A stretch of DNA of 64,000 nucleotides from Flavobacteriales bacterium (lineage in GTDB: Bacteria; Bacteroidota; Bacteroidia; Flavobacteriales_D; Crocinitomicaceae): NCBI GenBank assembly GCA_947497485.1, contig CANMHB010000004.1:62001-126000 (forward strand), written 5' to 3'. The notes under the pieces are model-generated. The model was not told where the DNA came from. It worked only from the letters and a program-made list of their open reading frames with translations, and searched no databases. Position 1 is the first letter of the stretch. Each line of letters begins with the position of its first letter. Positions 36,997 to 45,912 of this stretch are shown here, in pieces. A program made the translations under genes and the position numbers.

Positions 36997-38253
36997 TTAT
37001 AATTTTACGAATTTTTGAATTTGATTATTCGCGTTTATCAAATATGTTCCAGAATTTAGATTTGAAATATTAATGTTTGAATCGTTTGTAGAAATAACGA
37101 TTTTACCAGACAAGTCAGTAACATTGATTTCTGATCCATTCGAATTTTCAACTAAAATATAGCTAGAAGCAGGATTAGGGTAAATCGAAATGGGTTGCAT
37201 TAACTCATCTACTCCTGCAGACATTGAACGGATGTCAAAAACTATTGTTCCCGGAGAAACGCCTGCATCAAAGTTGCTTAGCTCATTGTTTTGAGAATCG
37301 AAAATATGAATCTTTCCATATGATGAAAAATCAGTTTCACTTGCGTAAAAATTACCCGAAATTTGCTCTTGTGCTAACTCGTAGTAATTAATTGTGTGGC
37401 CTGAAATTGGACCAACATTATTCATTAAACCTAAATCAAATTCATTTAAGGTAGTCTCCATTGAAATTTGATAAACTAATTTATTATCGCGCAATGCAGA
37501 TGTCCCACAACCAGTTATTGCAGATGAAATATTCGTTGTTGTTGGTGAGGATGAACCTATTGCTAATTTTGACACAGAGGCTCCCGACCAATCTTTGTTG
37601 TTTACCGTATATAAAATACCATTGAAATTGAACATATTATCTGGATTTTTTCCATCTGGACCCAAATCAACTTCATTTCCATATGTCAAAGAGTTTAAAT
37701 CCAATTTTCCAATTAATCCTTTTTCATTTCCCCACTCGTATGCATTGTTTACAGCAACGTAAGCATAGGAACCATCTACAACAATATTTTGAGTTGCCCA
37801 TTTTGGGCCTTGAATAGTGTCAATTGCAGTAATTAAGGATAAATCAGTAGCATCATAGACGTGTAAATATGAATCAAATGTTGTTAAATATTCACCTCGT
37901 GTAGCAATCAATTTATTTTGATGAATTCCCAAATTTCGAACTCCCGGACAATTTGCAGAAGCTAATTCCTGATGTGAATTCAAATCCATTTTGAAAATTT
38001 TTGAATCGGCTGCAACGTAGTAGAAATCGCCATCAATTAAAATATCGGATCCAAATCGCATACCTTCAAGCGTGTCAACAACATTATAGAATTGTGCACT
38101 GGGGTTGTAAGAACCAATCGTAACAGGTTCTAAAATCGTGTTTGTATTGTAATCAAACTTCCCTTCATTCAGGATGATCGCCTGATGTACGTAATTCTGT
38201 GCATTCGTAAAAGCACTTAGCCCAAGGCCAATGGTAAAAAATACCTTTTTCAT
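36997..38253 (-). CDS. BtuG/DUF5074-like beta-propeller protein with T9SS tail, under a cobalamin riboswitch
   Basis: 418 aa from the ATG at 38253, which gives a clean signal peptide (MKKVFFTIGLGLSAFTNAQ). The frame is open to a TTG at 38328, but that extension lies in the riboswitch leader. The mature N-terminus (VHQAIILNEGKFDYNTNT) and propeller-like repeats (GDFYYVAADSKIFKMDLN, GSYAYVAVNNAYEWGNEKGLIGKLDL) resemble DUF5074/YncE-type propellers, the group that includes the Bacteroides cobalamin-capturing lipoprotein BtuG. Residues ~345-418 are a T9SS sorting domain (ISIYPNPASSYILVEN...), and there is no lipobox Cys. With the B12 riboswitch upstream, a surface cobalamin-binding role is a reasonable inference. 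No btuB, btuF or cobalamin synthesis gene is adjacent. Confidence 0.8.
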   Translation of the reverse strand: MKKVFFTIGLGLSAFTNAQNYVHQAIILNEGKFDYNTNTILEPVTIGSYNPSAQFYNVVDTLEGMRFGSDILIDGDFYYVAADSKIFKMDLNSHQELASANCPGVRNLGIHQNKLIATRGEYLTTFDSYLHVYDATDLSLITAIDTIQGPKWATQNIVVDGSYAYVAVNNAYEWGNEKGLIGKLDLNSLTYGNEVDLGPDGKNPDNMFNFNGILYTVNNKDWSGASVSKLAIGSSSPTTTNISSAITGCGTSALRDNKLVYQISMETTLNEFDLGLMNNVGPISGHTINYYELAQEQISGNFYASETDFSSYGKIHIFDSQNNELSNFDAGVSPGTIVFDIRSMSAGVDELMQPISIYPNPASSYILVENSNGSEINVTDLSGKIVISTNDSNINISNLNSGTYLINANNQIQKFVKL

Positions 38254-38373
38254 TCGTTCTGTTTTTAAACGGTTAATAAATAAAATAAAAACTAGAAGAT
38301 GAAAAAAGAGGGAAACGAATAGGTGCAACTCTTCCTATTAACGAGTCCGACTTTAATCTGAAGTCTTCTCTCT

Positions 38374-38528
38374 GTTCCATGGCAAGTCTTCTGGCTCACA
38401 CTAAGATCAGTTCTCCTTCCCGAATAACAGTGGATCATGAACTGTTTTTAAAGTGCTTACAGCTGCAGATACAGCTCCGGATTCACACCGGATTCCTTTT
38501 TAATTTCGCATGACGAAAACCAAAGAAC
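38374..38528 (-). promoter_or_regulatory. Cobalamin (adenosylcobalamin-type) riboswitch aptamer
   Basis: Read on the minus strand, the core holds the standard elements in order. P1 is GTTCTTTGG (38528-38520) against CCATGGAAC (38382-38374). P2 is the small hairpin TTTCG-TCATG-CGAAA. The conserved string GGAATCCGGTGTGAATCC is followed by GGAGCTGTATCTGCAGCTGTAAGCAC, then CACTG and GAAGGAGAACTGAT. The B12 box AGCCAGAAGACTTGCC is at 38396-38381. The 120 nt between aptamer and ATG (38254-38373) hold possible switching stems: AATAGG/CCTATT followed by a T-rich stretch, and a second copy of GAAGACTT that repeats part of the B12 box. Whether control is by termination or by access to the start codon is not certain. 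Confidence 0.93.
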
Positions 38529-38633
38529 GTGGCAAAATTAATAAAAAATTGTTAATAACTTAAATTTCCCAAAAAAGAGATTTTAATTTAAAGTGCTTAT
38601 TTTTAGCATATTAATTTTTAAAAACTTTTAAAT

Positions 38634-39266
38634 ATGAAATTTGGAATAAGACATCAGGATACTTACTCGCGTGGTGAGTTAATTTTAAGAGGTTTGTTCG
38701 GTTGGTTGTATATAGCATTTCCTCACGCGTTTCTTTTGATTTTTTTACAAATAGGAGCTGCAATTGTTTCTTTTATTTCTTTCTGGTCAATTTTGTTTAC
38801 AGGAAATATGCCCAATGGAATGTTCAACTATCAACTAAACCTTCAAAAATGGACTTTAAGACTTAATGCAAGATTACTGAACCTTTCAGACGGATATCCA
38901 GCATTCGGTCTTAATTCAATAGATTCTAATACGTTAATAGAACTGGATCAACAAGAATCATATAACCGTATGAGTCTTCTTGCCAGGGCATTGTTTGGTT
39001 TTATATATGTATATATTCCTCATATGTTCTGTCTTTTCTTTCTTCAAATTGGTGCAATGTTTGTTCGAATAATTGCGTTTTGGGCTGTTCTAATAACAGG
39101 TAAATATCCGAAAGGTATGCACAACTATATGGTTGGTATTTTGCGTTGGAGTTTTCGAATAAATATTTTTATGACTTATTTGACAGATAGATATCCTGCT
39201 TTTTCAATGTCTGGAGATGAAGCGGATTTTGGACCAAGTGATTCTGGTAATCTTTTGGATAATTAA
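38634..39266 (+). CDS. DUF4389 membrane protein with internal duplication
   Basis: 210 aa. Two homologous halves (about 10-90 and 105-190) each contain RGLFGWLYIAFPHAFLLIFLQIGA / RALFGFIYVYIPHMFCLFFLQIGA, then a second hydrophobic stretch ending in ITGKYPKGMHNYMVGILRWSFR or its counterpart, and a DGYPAF / DRYPAF close. This gives about four membrane segments. DUF4389 is a domain of unknown function found in bacterial inner-membrane proteins. The start follows an A/T-rich leader and faces away from the riboswitch gene. Confidence 0.8.
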   Translation: MKFGIRHQDTYSRGELILRGLFGWLYIAFPHAFLLIFLQIGAAIVSFISFWSILFTGNMPNGMFNYQLNLQKWTLRLNARLLNLSDGYPAFGLNSIDSNTLIELDQQESYNRMSLLARALFGFIYVYIPHMFCLFFLQIGAMFVRIIAFWAVLITGKYPKGMHNYMVGILRWSFRINIFMTYLTDRYPAFSMSGDEADFGPSDSGNLLDN

Positions 39267-39281
39267 TATTCTTCATAAAAG

Positions 39282-39311
39282 TTGTTTTATGAAAATCTAA
39301 TTGTATCTTTG
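39282..39311 (+). promoter_or_regulatory. Promoter of rpsO
   Basis: TATCTTTG at 39304-39311 is an exact TAnnTTTG -7 box. TTGT (39282-39285), close to the -33 TTTG, lies 18 bp upstream. Transcription would begin near 39317 and leave a leader of about 50 nt before the rpsO ATG. Confidence 0.6.
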
Positions 39312-39321
39312 CAGTCGTTAA

Positions 39322-39336
39322 TCCGAAAAGTTCGGA
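39322..39336 (+). promoter_or_regulatory. Hairpin in the rpsO leader, possible S15 autoregulatory site
   Basis: TCCGAA, loop AAG, TTCGGA: a perfect 6-bp stem at the very start of the predicted rpsO mRNA leader, about 32 nt before the start codon. Ribosomal protein S15 represses its own mRNA through different leader structures in several phyla. Here the link is inferred from position only. Confidence 0.4.
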
Positions 39337-39368
39337 AACTACATAAAAATTATTTTAAAAATATTGGC

Positions 39369-39638
39369 ATGTATTTAGATTCATCAAAGAAAAAAGAAAT
39401 CTTCGCTAAACACGGAGGTTCTGAAACGAACACCGGTTCAACCGAAGGTCAAATTGCTTTATTCACATTTAGAATTAGTCATTTGACAGAACACCTTAAG
39501 AAAAACCGTAAAGATTTCGGTACGCAAAGAGCACTTCAGTTGCTTGTTGGTAAGCGTCGTAGTCTTTTGGATTATTTGAAAGGAAAAGATATAGAGAAAT
39601 ACCGTGCATTGATTAAAGAGTTAGGATTACGCCGTTAA
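39369..39638 (+). CDS. rpsO: 30S ribosomal protein S15
   Basis: 89 aa, the normal S15 length. Start at ATG 39369, giving MYLDSSKKKEIFAKHG; the frame is open further upstream to 39282, but that part covers the promoter and leader. Hallmarks are GGSETNTGSTEGQIALFTFRI, the HL..HLK..KKD-like helix (LTEHLKKNRKDFGTQRAL) and LVGKRRSLLDYLKGKD. S15 is a primary binder of 16S rRNA in the central domain of the small subunit. Confidence 0.97.
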   Translation: MYLDSSKKKEIFAKHGGSETNTGSTEGQIALFTFRISHLTEHLKKNRKDFGTQRALQLLVGKRRSLLDYLKGKDIEKYRALIKELGLRR

Positions 39639-39674
39639 TTCAATTTTTAATCACACGAAATTTATTGAAGAGGG

Positions 39675-39708
39675 GACATTCGGCTTTGGTCGGGTGTCTT
39701 TTTTTTTG
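39675..39708 (+). terminator. Intrinsic terminator after rpsO
   Basis: GACATTC and GGGTGTC form a 7-bp stem (two G-U pairs) around GGCTTTGGTC, followed by a run of ten T's from 39699. It lies 37 bp after the rpsO stop and separates rpsO from the downstream cassette and pnp. Confidence 0.75.
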
Positions 39709-39746
39709 GTTGAAGTAAGAGTGAGATTTATTGTTAGAGGTCTTGA

Positions 39747-40204
39747 GAGAATGATTTAATGACGGAACGAGAGAATGAAAATGGGGTGATTATTGAAGAA
39801 TGAAAAAACACAATTTTAGGGAAATAAAAATTTGGCAAGAAGCTTTATTAATGGTAAAAGAAGTATATTTATTTAGTTCGAAACTACCAAAGGAAGAAAA
39901 ATATGGAATTACTTCCCAAATAAATCGTTCTGCAGTTTCAATACCCTCTAATATTGCTGAAGGATCCGGTAGGACAACCAATAAAGAATTTGTTAGGTTC
40001 TTAGAAATAGCCATCTCATCTAGTTATGAGTTGGAAACACAATTAATTTTAGCCGAAGAATTATTCGATTTGTCATCTGTAGAATTAATTAAAAACCTTA
40101 ATGCTTTGCAGAATAGGATTGGTGGGTTCACTCGGCAAATTAAAAATAGAATTGAAAATGATATATAAATCATTAAGTCATTCACTCATAAAATCATTCA
40201 CTCG
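39747..40204. mobile_element. Candidate mobile cassette carrying a four-helix-bundle gene
   Basis: The only gene between rpsO and pnp is bracketed by short related repeats. On the left is GAGAATGATTTAATGAC (39747-39763) followed by a GAGAATGAA copy. On the right are direct copies of TCATTCACTC (40178-40187 and 40195-40204) within AAATCATTCACTC, which is an imperfect inverted copy of the left motif. The inside has no transposase. Boundaries are approximate. This layout, a 23S-intervening-sequence-type protein between attcactc-like repeats, is what I recall from other Bacteroidota genomes. Confidence 0.45.
39800..40168 (+). CDS. Four-helix-bundle protein (23S rRNA intervening-sequence protein family)
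   Basis: 122 aa, all-helical. Family hallmarks: a start FREIKIWQEALLMVKEVY, then LPKEEKYGITSQINRSAVSIPSNIAEGSGR with the strongly conserved IPSNIAEG, then EFVRFLEIAISSSYELETQLILA. The family (TIGR02436/PF05635) is named for proteins encoded in intervening sequences of 23S rRNA genes and is related in fold to the Avd accessory protein of diversity-generating retroelements. Its function is unknown. There is no rRNA gene or reverse transcriptase here. It lies between rpsO and pnp, normally close neighbours in bacteria, and is flanked by short repeats. Confidence 0.9.
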   Translation: MKKHNFREIKIWQEALLMVKEVYLFSSKLPKEEKYGITSQINRSAVSIPSNIAEGSGRTTNKEFVRFLEIAISSSYELETQLILAEELFDLSSVELIKNLNALQNRIGGFTRQIKNRIENDI

Positions 40205-40230
40205 TAAATTAAACAAGTAAATAAATAAAA

Positions 40231-42375
40231 ATGAATATAGGTTTAAGAAAGTCAATGATTACCGGCGGCAAGGAGATTAGCGTCGAAACGGGAAAATTGG
40301 CAAAACAGGCAGATGGGTCTGTTGTTGTGCGCATGGGCGACACAATGTTATTGGCAACTGTAGTTGCAGCAGCTGATGCGAAAGATGGCGTGGATTTTTT
40401 ACCACTAACTGTCGATTACCGCGAGAAATATGCGGCAGCAGGAAGATTTCCAGGAGGGTTTTTCAGAAGAGAAGCACGTCCGTCGGAAACTGAAATTTTA
40501 GTAATGCGTTTGGTGGATCGAGCATTGCGTCCATTGTTCCCAGATGATTATCATGCAGAGGTACAGGTAATGATTCAGTTGATGTCTTATGATGGCGTGA
40601 ACAATCCAGATGCACTTTGTGGATTTGCTGCATCAGCGGCTATCGCAGTTTCAAACATCCCATTTAATGGACCAATGTCAGAAGTTCGTGTTGGACGCGT
40701 GAATGGAGAATACATCATCAACCCAAGCATGGCTGAAATGGCATTGTCTGATATCGATGTAGTTATTGCTGGAACCATGAAAGACATCAATATGTTGGAA
40801 GGTGAAATGCAAGAAATTTCAGAAGCTGAATTAGTTGAAGTGTTCAAAATCGCACATGCGGCAATTAAAGAACAGTGTCAATTCCAATTAGATTTAGCAG
40901 CTGAAATCCCAACAGCAAATCCGAAAAGAGAGTATTCTCACGAAACGCATAACGAAGAGGTTCGAGCAAAAGTTTATGAACTTGCAATGGATAAATGCAA
41001 GGACGTTGCTCGAATGGGATTGGCTAACAAAGCTAAAAGATCAGAATTGTTCGACGAAATCAAAGCGGAAGTAAAAGCTGCGTTCACAGAAGAAGATTTA
41101 ACTGAGGTTGGAAAATTCATCTCACCTTATTTTTCAGAGGTTAAGAAAAAAGCAGTACGTTGGGTGATGTTGAACGAGCGTAAGCGATTAGACGGACGTA
41201 ATTTTGATGAAATCAGACCAATTTGGGCAGAAGTAGATTATTTACCAATGGTTCATGGTTCTGCAGTATTTACGCGTGGAGAAACTCAATCGTTGACTAC
41301 TTTGACATTGGGAGGTAAAATGGATGAGCAATTAATTGATGGTGCAACGTTTCAAGGAACTGAAAAATTCATGTTGCATTACAATTTTCCTCCATTTTCA
41401 ACAGGTGAAGCGAAACCACTACGTGGAACGTCGAGAAGAGAAATAGGTCACGGAAACTTGGCGTTAAGAGCATTGAAACCTGTTTTACCTGCTGATAATC
41501 CATACACAATTCGTATTGTATCTGATATTTTGGAATCAAATGGATCGTCTTCGATGGCTACTGTTTGTGCAGGTACACTTGCATTAATGGATGGTGGTGT
41601 ACAAATCAAAGCACCAGTTTCAGGGATTGCAATGGGATTGGTTGCTGACGAAGGTAAATTTGCAGTTCTTTCTGATATTTTGGGTGATGAAGATCACTTG
41701 GGTGATATGGATTTTAAGGTTACTGGAACAGCAAAAGGAATCACTGCTTGTCAAATGGATATCAAAGTGGACGGGCTTCCATACGAAGTTTTGACGCAAG
41801 CACTTGAGCAAGCAAAACAAGGACGTTTACATATTTTAGGTAAAATTACCGAAACTATTGCGGAGCCAAGACCAACATTAAAACCTCAAACTCCACGTAT
41901 TGAAGCATTTAATGTTCCGAATGAAATGATTGGTGCGATTATCGGACCTGGAGGTAAAATCATCCAAGGTTTACAAAAAGAAACGCATACAACAATTACG
42001 ATTGAGGAATTACCAACAGGTGAGGGTCGTGTTCAAATTCTTTCGAACAACGGTGACGACATGAATGAAGCAATTCGTAAAATTCGTTTAATCGCTTTCC
42101 CTCCAACGGTAGAAGAAGGAGCAACGTATACTGGTAAAGTAAAATCTGTTAAGGATTTTGGTTGTTTCGTTGAAATTTTACCGGGAACAGATGGCTTGAT
42201 TCATATTTCAGAATTCAATTGGGATAAAGTTGCCAAAATGGAGGATGTTGTTAAAGAAGGCGATGTTCTTGACTTCAAAGTTGTTGGTAAAGATCCAAAA
42301 ACGAAAAAGTGGAAGCTTTCAAGAAAGGTTTTATTACCAAAACCTGAGCGTCAGCCGGAGGCTCCGCAAGCATAA
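40231..42375 (+). CDS. pnp: Polynucleotide phosphorylase
   Basis: 714 aa phosphorolytic 3'-5' exoribonuclease of the RNA degradosome. Two RNase PH domains (about 10-230 and 325-545) frame a helical linker. The second carries the active-site region [23 protein letters not shown] and [19 protein letters not shown] domain (about 560-620, [15 protein letters not shown]) and an S1 domain (about 630-700, [31 protein letters not shown]) follow. The length is typical. It has its own A/T-rich leader after the four-helix-bundle gene. Confidence 0.97.
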   Translation: MNIGLRKSMITGGKEISVETGKLAKQADGSVVVRMGDTMLLATVVAAADAKDGVDFLPLTVDYREKYAAAGRFPGGFFRREARPSETEILVMRLVDRALRPLFPDDYHAEVQVMIQLMSYDGVNNPDALCGFAASAAIAVSNIPFNGPMSEVRVGRVNGEYIINPSMAEMALSDIDVVIAGTMKDINMLEGEMQEISEAELVEVFKIAHAAIKEQCQFQLDLAAEIPTANPKREYSHETHNEEVRAKVYELAMDKCKDVARMGLANKAKRSELFDEIKAEVKAAFTEEDLTEVGKFISPYFSEVKKKAVRWVMLNERKRLDGRNFDEIRPIWAEVDYLPMVHGSAVFTRGETQSLTTLTLGGKMDEQLIDGATFQGTEKFMLHYNFPPFSTGEAKPLRGTSRREIGHGNLALRALKPVLPADNPYTIRIVSDILESNGSSSMATVCAGTLALMDGGVQIKAPVSGIAMGLVADEGKFAVLSDILGDEDHLGDMDFKVTGTAKGITACQMDIKVDGLPYEVLTQALEQAKQGRLHILGKITETIAEPRPTLKPQTPRIEAFNVPNEMIGAIIGPGGKIIQGLQKETHTTITIEELPTGEGRVQILSNNGDDMNEAIRKIRLIAFPPTVEEGATYTGKVKSVKDFGCFVEILPGTDGLIHISEFNWDKVAKMEDVVKEGDVLDFKVVGKDPKTKKWKLSRKVLLPKPERQPEAPQA

Positions 42376-42400
42376 TTAACAACTAAAATAAGTTATAAAC

Positions 42401-42427
42401 AAAGGCGGCTTCGGTCGCCTTTTTTAT
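42401..42427 (+). terminator. Intrinsic terminator after pnp
   Basis: AAAGGCGGC-TTCG-GTCGCCTTT stem capped by a UUCG-type tetraloop and followed by TTTTT, 25 bp after the pnp stop. Confidence 0.9.
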
Positions 42428-42460
42428 TTTTTACTTAACAGTTAAATCGCATTGATTGGT

Positions 42461-42468
42461 TATTTTTG
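42461..42468 (+). promoter_or_regulatory. -7 box of the MopE-repeat gene
   Basis: TATTTTTG, matching TAnnTTTG, ends 16 bp before the ATG at 42485. No good -33 box was seen. Confidence 0.4.
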
Positions 42469-42484
42469 GGGAAAATTATTTTAA

Positions 42485-45400
42485 ATGAAAAAAATATACA
42501 TTCTATTAGTTGCATTGATTTCTAATTTTGTTTTGAATGCTCAAGTTTTTGAATCATTTTCGTATAACGGTGCACTCAATGCAAATGGTTGGACCACCCA
42601 CAGTGGAGCAATACCAGGTCAATTTCAAACTATAAGCTCAACTTCAGACTGCCAAAATAGTTTATATTATTCTGGTTTAGAAACTTCAAACGGTAATAGA
42701 ATTGCTTATGTTGCCGGTAATACTGAAGATGTGAATAAAGCAATAATAGGAATTTCAGGTACTGGTTATTTTTCGTTTCTATTAAAGGTAACAAATACCA
42801 CTGGTTTATCTGCCACTGGAGATTATTTTACAGGTTTTGGCGGTACTGCAGGTGCTTCCGTTTCGATATTTGCCCCACGTGTATTTGTTAAAGCGGGAGT
42901 CACAACGAATACTTTTCAAATTGGCGTTCAAAATACAACAGGTGGAACACCAACACAATCCTATTCTTCGGAATATCCAGTAGGAACCACAGTTTTTGTA
43001 GTGATAAAATTAGATGCAACAGTTGCTCCTATTCAAGCCTCTGTATTTATCAATCCAATTCCTGGAGCAACAGAACCCGTTGCTACCATTTTTAACGCCT
43101 CAGGAACAAATCCTTTCGCTAATTTTGCCTCAGTTTTTTTAAGACAAGGAGGAAATGCAACTTCAGGAACTGGAAATCTTCAAATCGATGAAATTCGAGT
43201 TGGATCAACTTGGGAATCTGTCACCCCTGCATGTCAGCAAATAATATCATGGTATCCAGATTTAGATGGTGATGGATTTGGAGGTACATCACCGATCATT
43301 CAATCATGTTGTCAACCTTCAGGATACGTATCCAACAATACGGATTGTGATGATAACAATGCGGCATTAAATCCAAACGCTGTTTGGTATGCAGATACTG
43401 ATGGTGATGGATTTGGGGATTTGAATTCAACTCAAAATTCTTGTACTCAACCTACTGGTTACGTCTCGAATTCAACCGATTGTAACGATAACAACGCTCA
43501 AGTTAATTCACTTTCTACTTTCTATGTAGATGCTGACAATGACGGATTTGGAAACCCAACCGTAAGTATTCAAAATTGTGGTCAACCATCTGGTTATGTT
43601 GCCAATAATACGGATTGCGATGATTCAAATATTTCAATAAATCCGAGTGCTACGGAAATAGCAGATAACATTGACAACGATTGTGATGGATTAATTGATG
43701 ATGGTTTTGCAGCATTAACATGGTATTTGGACAGCGATCAGGATGGTTTTGGGGGCTCAGATTCCTTATTGTCGATACTTTCCCCAGGATCGAACTACAC
43801 ATTAACCGATGGGGATTGCAACGACACTGTTTCTTCAATCAACCCAAATGCTCAGGAAATTTGTGATGGAATGGATAATAATTGTGATGGATTAATTGAT
43901 AATGGCTTGACATTCACAACTTTCTACGCTGATGCTGATCAAGACGGATATGGAAATATAAATGATTCCATTGTTGCTTGTTCACAACCTACTGGATATG
44001 TTTCCAATAGTTCTGATTGTGACGATACGAATGCGTCTTTAAATCCAGGTGCTACAGATATTCCCTTAAATGGTATTGACGAGGATTGCAGTGGGTCTGA
44101 TGCTCCTCTTTTGCCGATTAGTTTGGGGATTTATCAATTTGCTGGTACAGTTGATTGTGCGACACAAGATAACGCAGCTTCAAATACAAATATCGACCTT
44201 ACTTTTTCAAATTTCAATGGGGTTGGAACAAATTGTGCAACCGGTGGTGGAATTTTTAATAGAAGTGGTTGGAATACTGGATCTTCTGTTGATTTGAATC
44301 AATACAATGAATTTTCAGTAACAGCAGCAAATTGTAAGGTAATGAATTTAGATCGTGTTGCTTTTAAATTTAGACCAAGTGGCTCTGCTGGTTCTCCAGT
44401 TTGGCATTTACGTTCAAGTTTGGATAATTATGCATCTGATATAGATTTTGGAACCGGTGTTAATGTTAATAATGCTTATTTGGATGATACTGTTTTCCTT
44501 ACAAACTATTCTAATTTAAGTCAGGTAACTTTCAGATTCTACATTACAGAGATGCTCGGAACAACAACTACTTGGAGGATGGATGATGTATCCCTTTATG
44601 GGAATGTGATTAGTCTTTCTCCTCAAACGTATTATGCAGACAATGATGGAGATGGTTATGGGAATCCATTGATTGATACCGTTACATGTTCGGCTCCAAT
44701 AAATTTTGTTTCGGATAATAGCGATTGTGATGATGCCAATAATCAAATAAATCCATTAACAGTTTGGTATTATGACAATGATGGAGATCAAATTGGAGAT
44801 TCACTTACAAATTTTACGGGTTGTAATGCTCCAACAGGATATGTTTTAGCAGCTGGAGATTGTGATGATAACAACACACAAGTTTCTGGCCCAGTAACCT
44901 ATTACGTTGATAATGACGGTGATTTATTCGGAAATGATTCTACTGCACAGAGTTTATGTCAAAATCCAGGAATCGGTTATGTAACTGCTGGTGGAGATTG
45001 TAATGATGCTGATAGTCTTATCAACCCAAATGCAAGTGAAATTTGCGATGGAATTGACAATGATTGTGACGGTTTGACTGATGATGGACTTGTGTTCGCT
45101 ATGTATTACGTGGATGCAGATGGTGATGGATTTGGTGATGAAGCTACTGGCGTTGAATCATGTTCGCAACCACAAAACACGATAACCATTGGAGGAGATT
45201 GTGATGATGCAAACGACCAAATTTATCCAGGTGCGACTGAAATTTGTGACGGAATTGACAATGATTGTGATGGAGTTGATGATAACGGATTAAATTTCAC
45301 AACATATTACACTGATGCCGACAATGATGGTTTTGGAACTGGTTCAACTGGATTGAGTTTCTGTGAAAATCCGGGAATTGGATTTAGTACAAATAACCAG

Positions 45401-45751
45401 GATTGCAATGATACAAATGGTCAAATTAATCCAAATGCAACAGATATTTTAGCCAATGGGATAGATGAAAACTGTGACGGTGTGGATGGATATTTAGGAA
45501 TAGAAGATATTACTGATCCTAACTTTTCAATTAATCCTAATCCGAGTCAAGGTGAATTCACTTTACAGCTTTCGGAATACGTAAATAATTGCGAAATTGA
45601 ATTGACCGATTTGAACGGAAAACTGATTAAAAAGAATTCTTTTAGTGGTAACAAAATTCAATTTTTAGAAACTGGCTTAGAAAAAGGAGTTTATTTTATC
45701 CATTCAAGGATTAATGGAAAATCATTTATTGAAAAAATAGTTATCCAATAA
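42485..45751 (+). CDS. Secreted T9SS protein with ten MopE-type metal-binding repeats
   Basis: 1088 aa. Signal peptide 1-19 (ending LNAQ). Residues ~20-250 form an adhesin-like jelly-roll domain. Then come two blocks of five repeats each, about 255-535 and 715-1000. Each repeat holds a Ca-binding-like DxDGDGFG loop, a Cys, QPxGYV, and a DCDDNN...INP close; several add the unit EICDGIDNDCDGLIDDG. This is the MopE-like putative metal-binding motif (PF11617). A ~180-residue beta domain (about 540-715) separates the blocks. The C-terminus (about 1015-1088, FSINPNPSQGEFTLQL...) is a T9SS sorting domain. It is a surface or matrix protein likely to bind calcium or copper; MopE of Methylococcus is a copper binder, but the ligand here is not determined. 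Confidence 0.85.
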   Translation: MKKIYILLVALISNFVLNAQVFESFSYNGALNANGWTTHSGAIPGQFQTISSTSDCQNSLYYSGLETSNGNRIAYVAGNTEDVNKAIIGISGTGYFSFLLKVTNTTGLSATGDYFTGFGGTAGASVSIFAPRVFVKAGVTTNTFQIGVQNTTGGTPTQSYSSEYPVGTTVFVVIKLDATVAPIQASVFINPIPGATEPVATIFNASGTNPFANFASVFLRQGGNATSGTGNLQIDEIRVGSTWESVTPACQQIISWYPDLDGDGFGGTSPIIQSCCQPSGYVSNNTDCDDNNAALNPNAVWYADTDGDGFGDLNSTQNSCTQPTGYVSNSTDCNDNNAQVNSLSTFYVDADNDGFGNPTVSIQNCGQPSGYVANNTDCDDSNISINPSATEIADNIDNDCDGLIDDGFAALTWYLDSDQDGFGGSDSLLSILSPGSNYTLTDGDCNDTVSSINPNAQEICDGMDNNCDGLIDNGLTFTTFYADADQDGYGNINDSIVACSQPTGYVSNSSDCDDTNASLNPGATDIPLNGIDEDCSGSDAPLLPISLGIYQFAGTVDCATQDNAASNTNIDLTFSNFNGVGTNCATGGGIFNRSGWNTGSSVDLNQYNEFSVTAANCKVMNLDRVAFKFRPSGSAGSPVWHLRSSLDNYASDIDFGTGVNVNNAYLDDTVFLTNYSNLSQVTFRFYITEMLGTTTTWRMDDVSLYGNVISLSPQTYYADNDGDGYGNPLIDTVTCSAPINFVSDNSDCDDANNQINPLTVWYYDNDGDQIGDSLTNFTGCNAPTGYVLAAGDCDDNNTQVSGPVTYYVDNDGDLFGNDSTAQSLCQNPGIGYVTAGGDCNDADSLINPNASEICDGIDNDCDGLTDDGLVFAMYYVDADGDGFGDEATGVESCSQPQNTITIGGDCDDANDQIYPGATEICDGIDNDCDGVDDNGLNFTTYYTDADNDGFGTGSTGLSFCENPGIGFSTNNQDCNDTNGQINPNATDILANGIDENCDGVDGYLGIEDITDPNFSINPNPSQGEFTLQLSEYVNNCEIELTDLNGKLIKKNSFSGNKIQFLETGLEKGVYFIHSRINGKSFIEKIVIQ

Positions 45752-45769
45752 CAAACTAAAACAAAATAG

Positions 45770-45797
45770 AAAAAGGTCTTTTTTAACGGCCTTTTTT
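45770..45797 (+). terminator. Intrinsic terminator after the MopE-repeat gene
   Basis: AAAAAGGTC and GGCCTTTTTT pair over 9 bp (one G-U) around a T-rich loop and run into a T tract, 19 bp after the stop codon. Confidence 0.8.
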
Positions 45798-45879
45798 CCG
45801 TTTATGTGTAAAATAATCACTTTTCGAAACGATTAAAGCCGTTACACAAAATTTTTTTTTCGTCGAATAGCTTTAGCTT

Positions 45880-45887
45880 TAAATTTG
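45880..45887 (+). promoter_or_regulatory. -7 box of the M1 peptidase gene
   Basis: TAAATTTG, an exact TAnnTTTG match 25 bp before the ATG at 45913. The -33 region is T-rich without a clear TTTG. Confidence 0.4.
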
Positions 45888-45912
45888 TAAATTCAAACAA
45901 ATAATTTCAACT

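Noticed and set aside
38254-38328. 25-residue extension of the riboswitch-controlled protein beginning at a TTG
   Set aside because: It lies in the expression platform of the riboswitch, and the downstream ATG gives a clean signal peptide.
39282-39368. 29-residue N-terminal extension of S15
   Set aside because: It covers the -7 box and leader hairpin; the ATG at 39369 gives the normal 89-aa S15.
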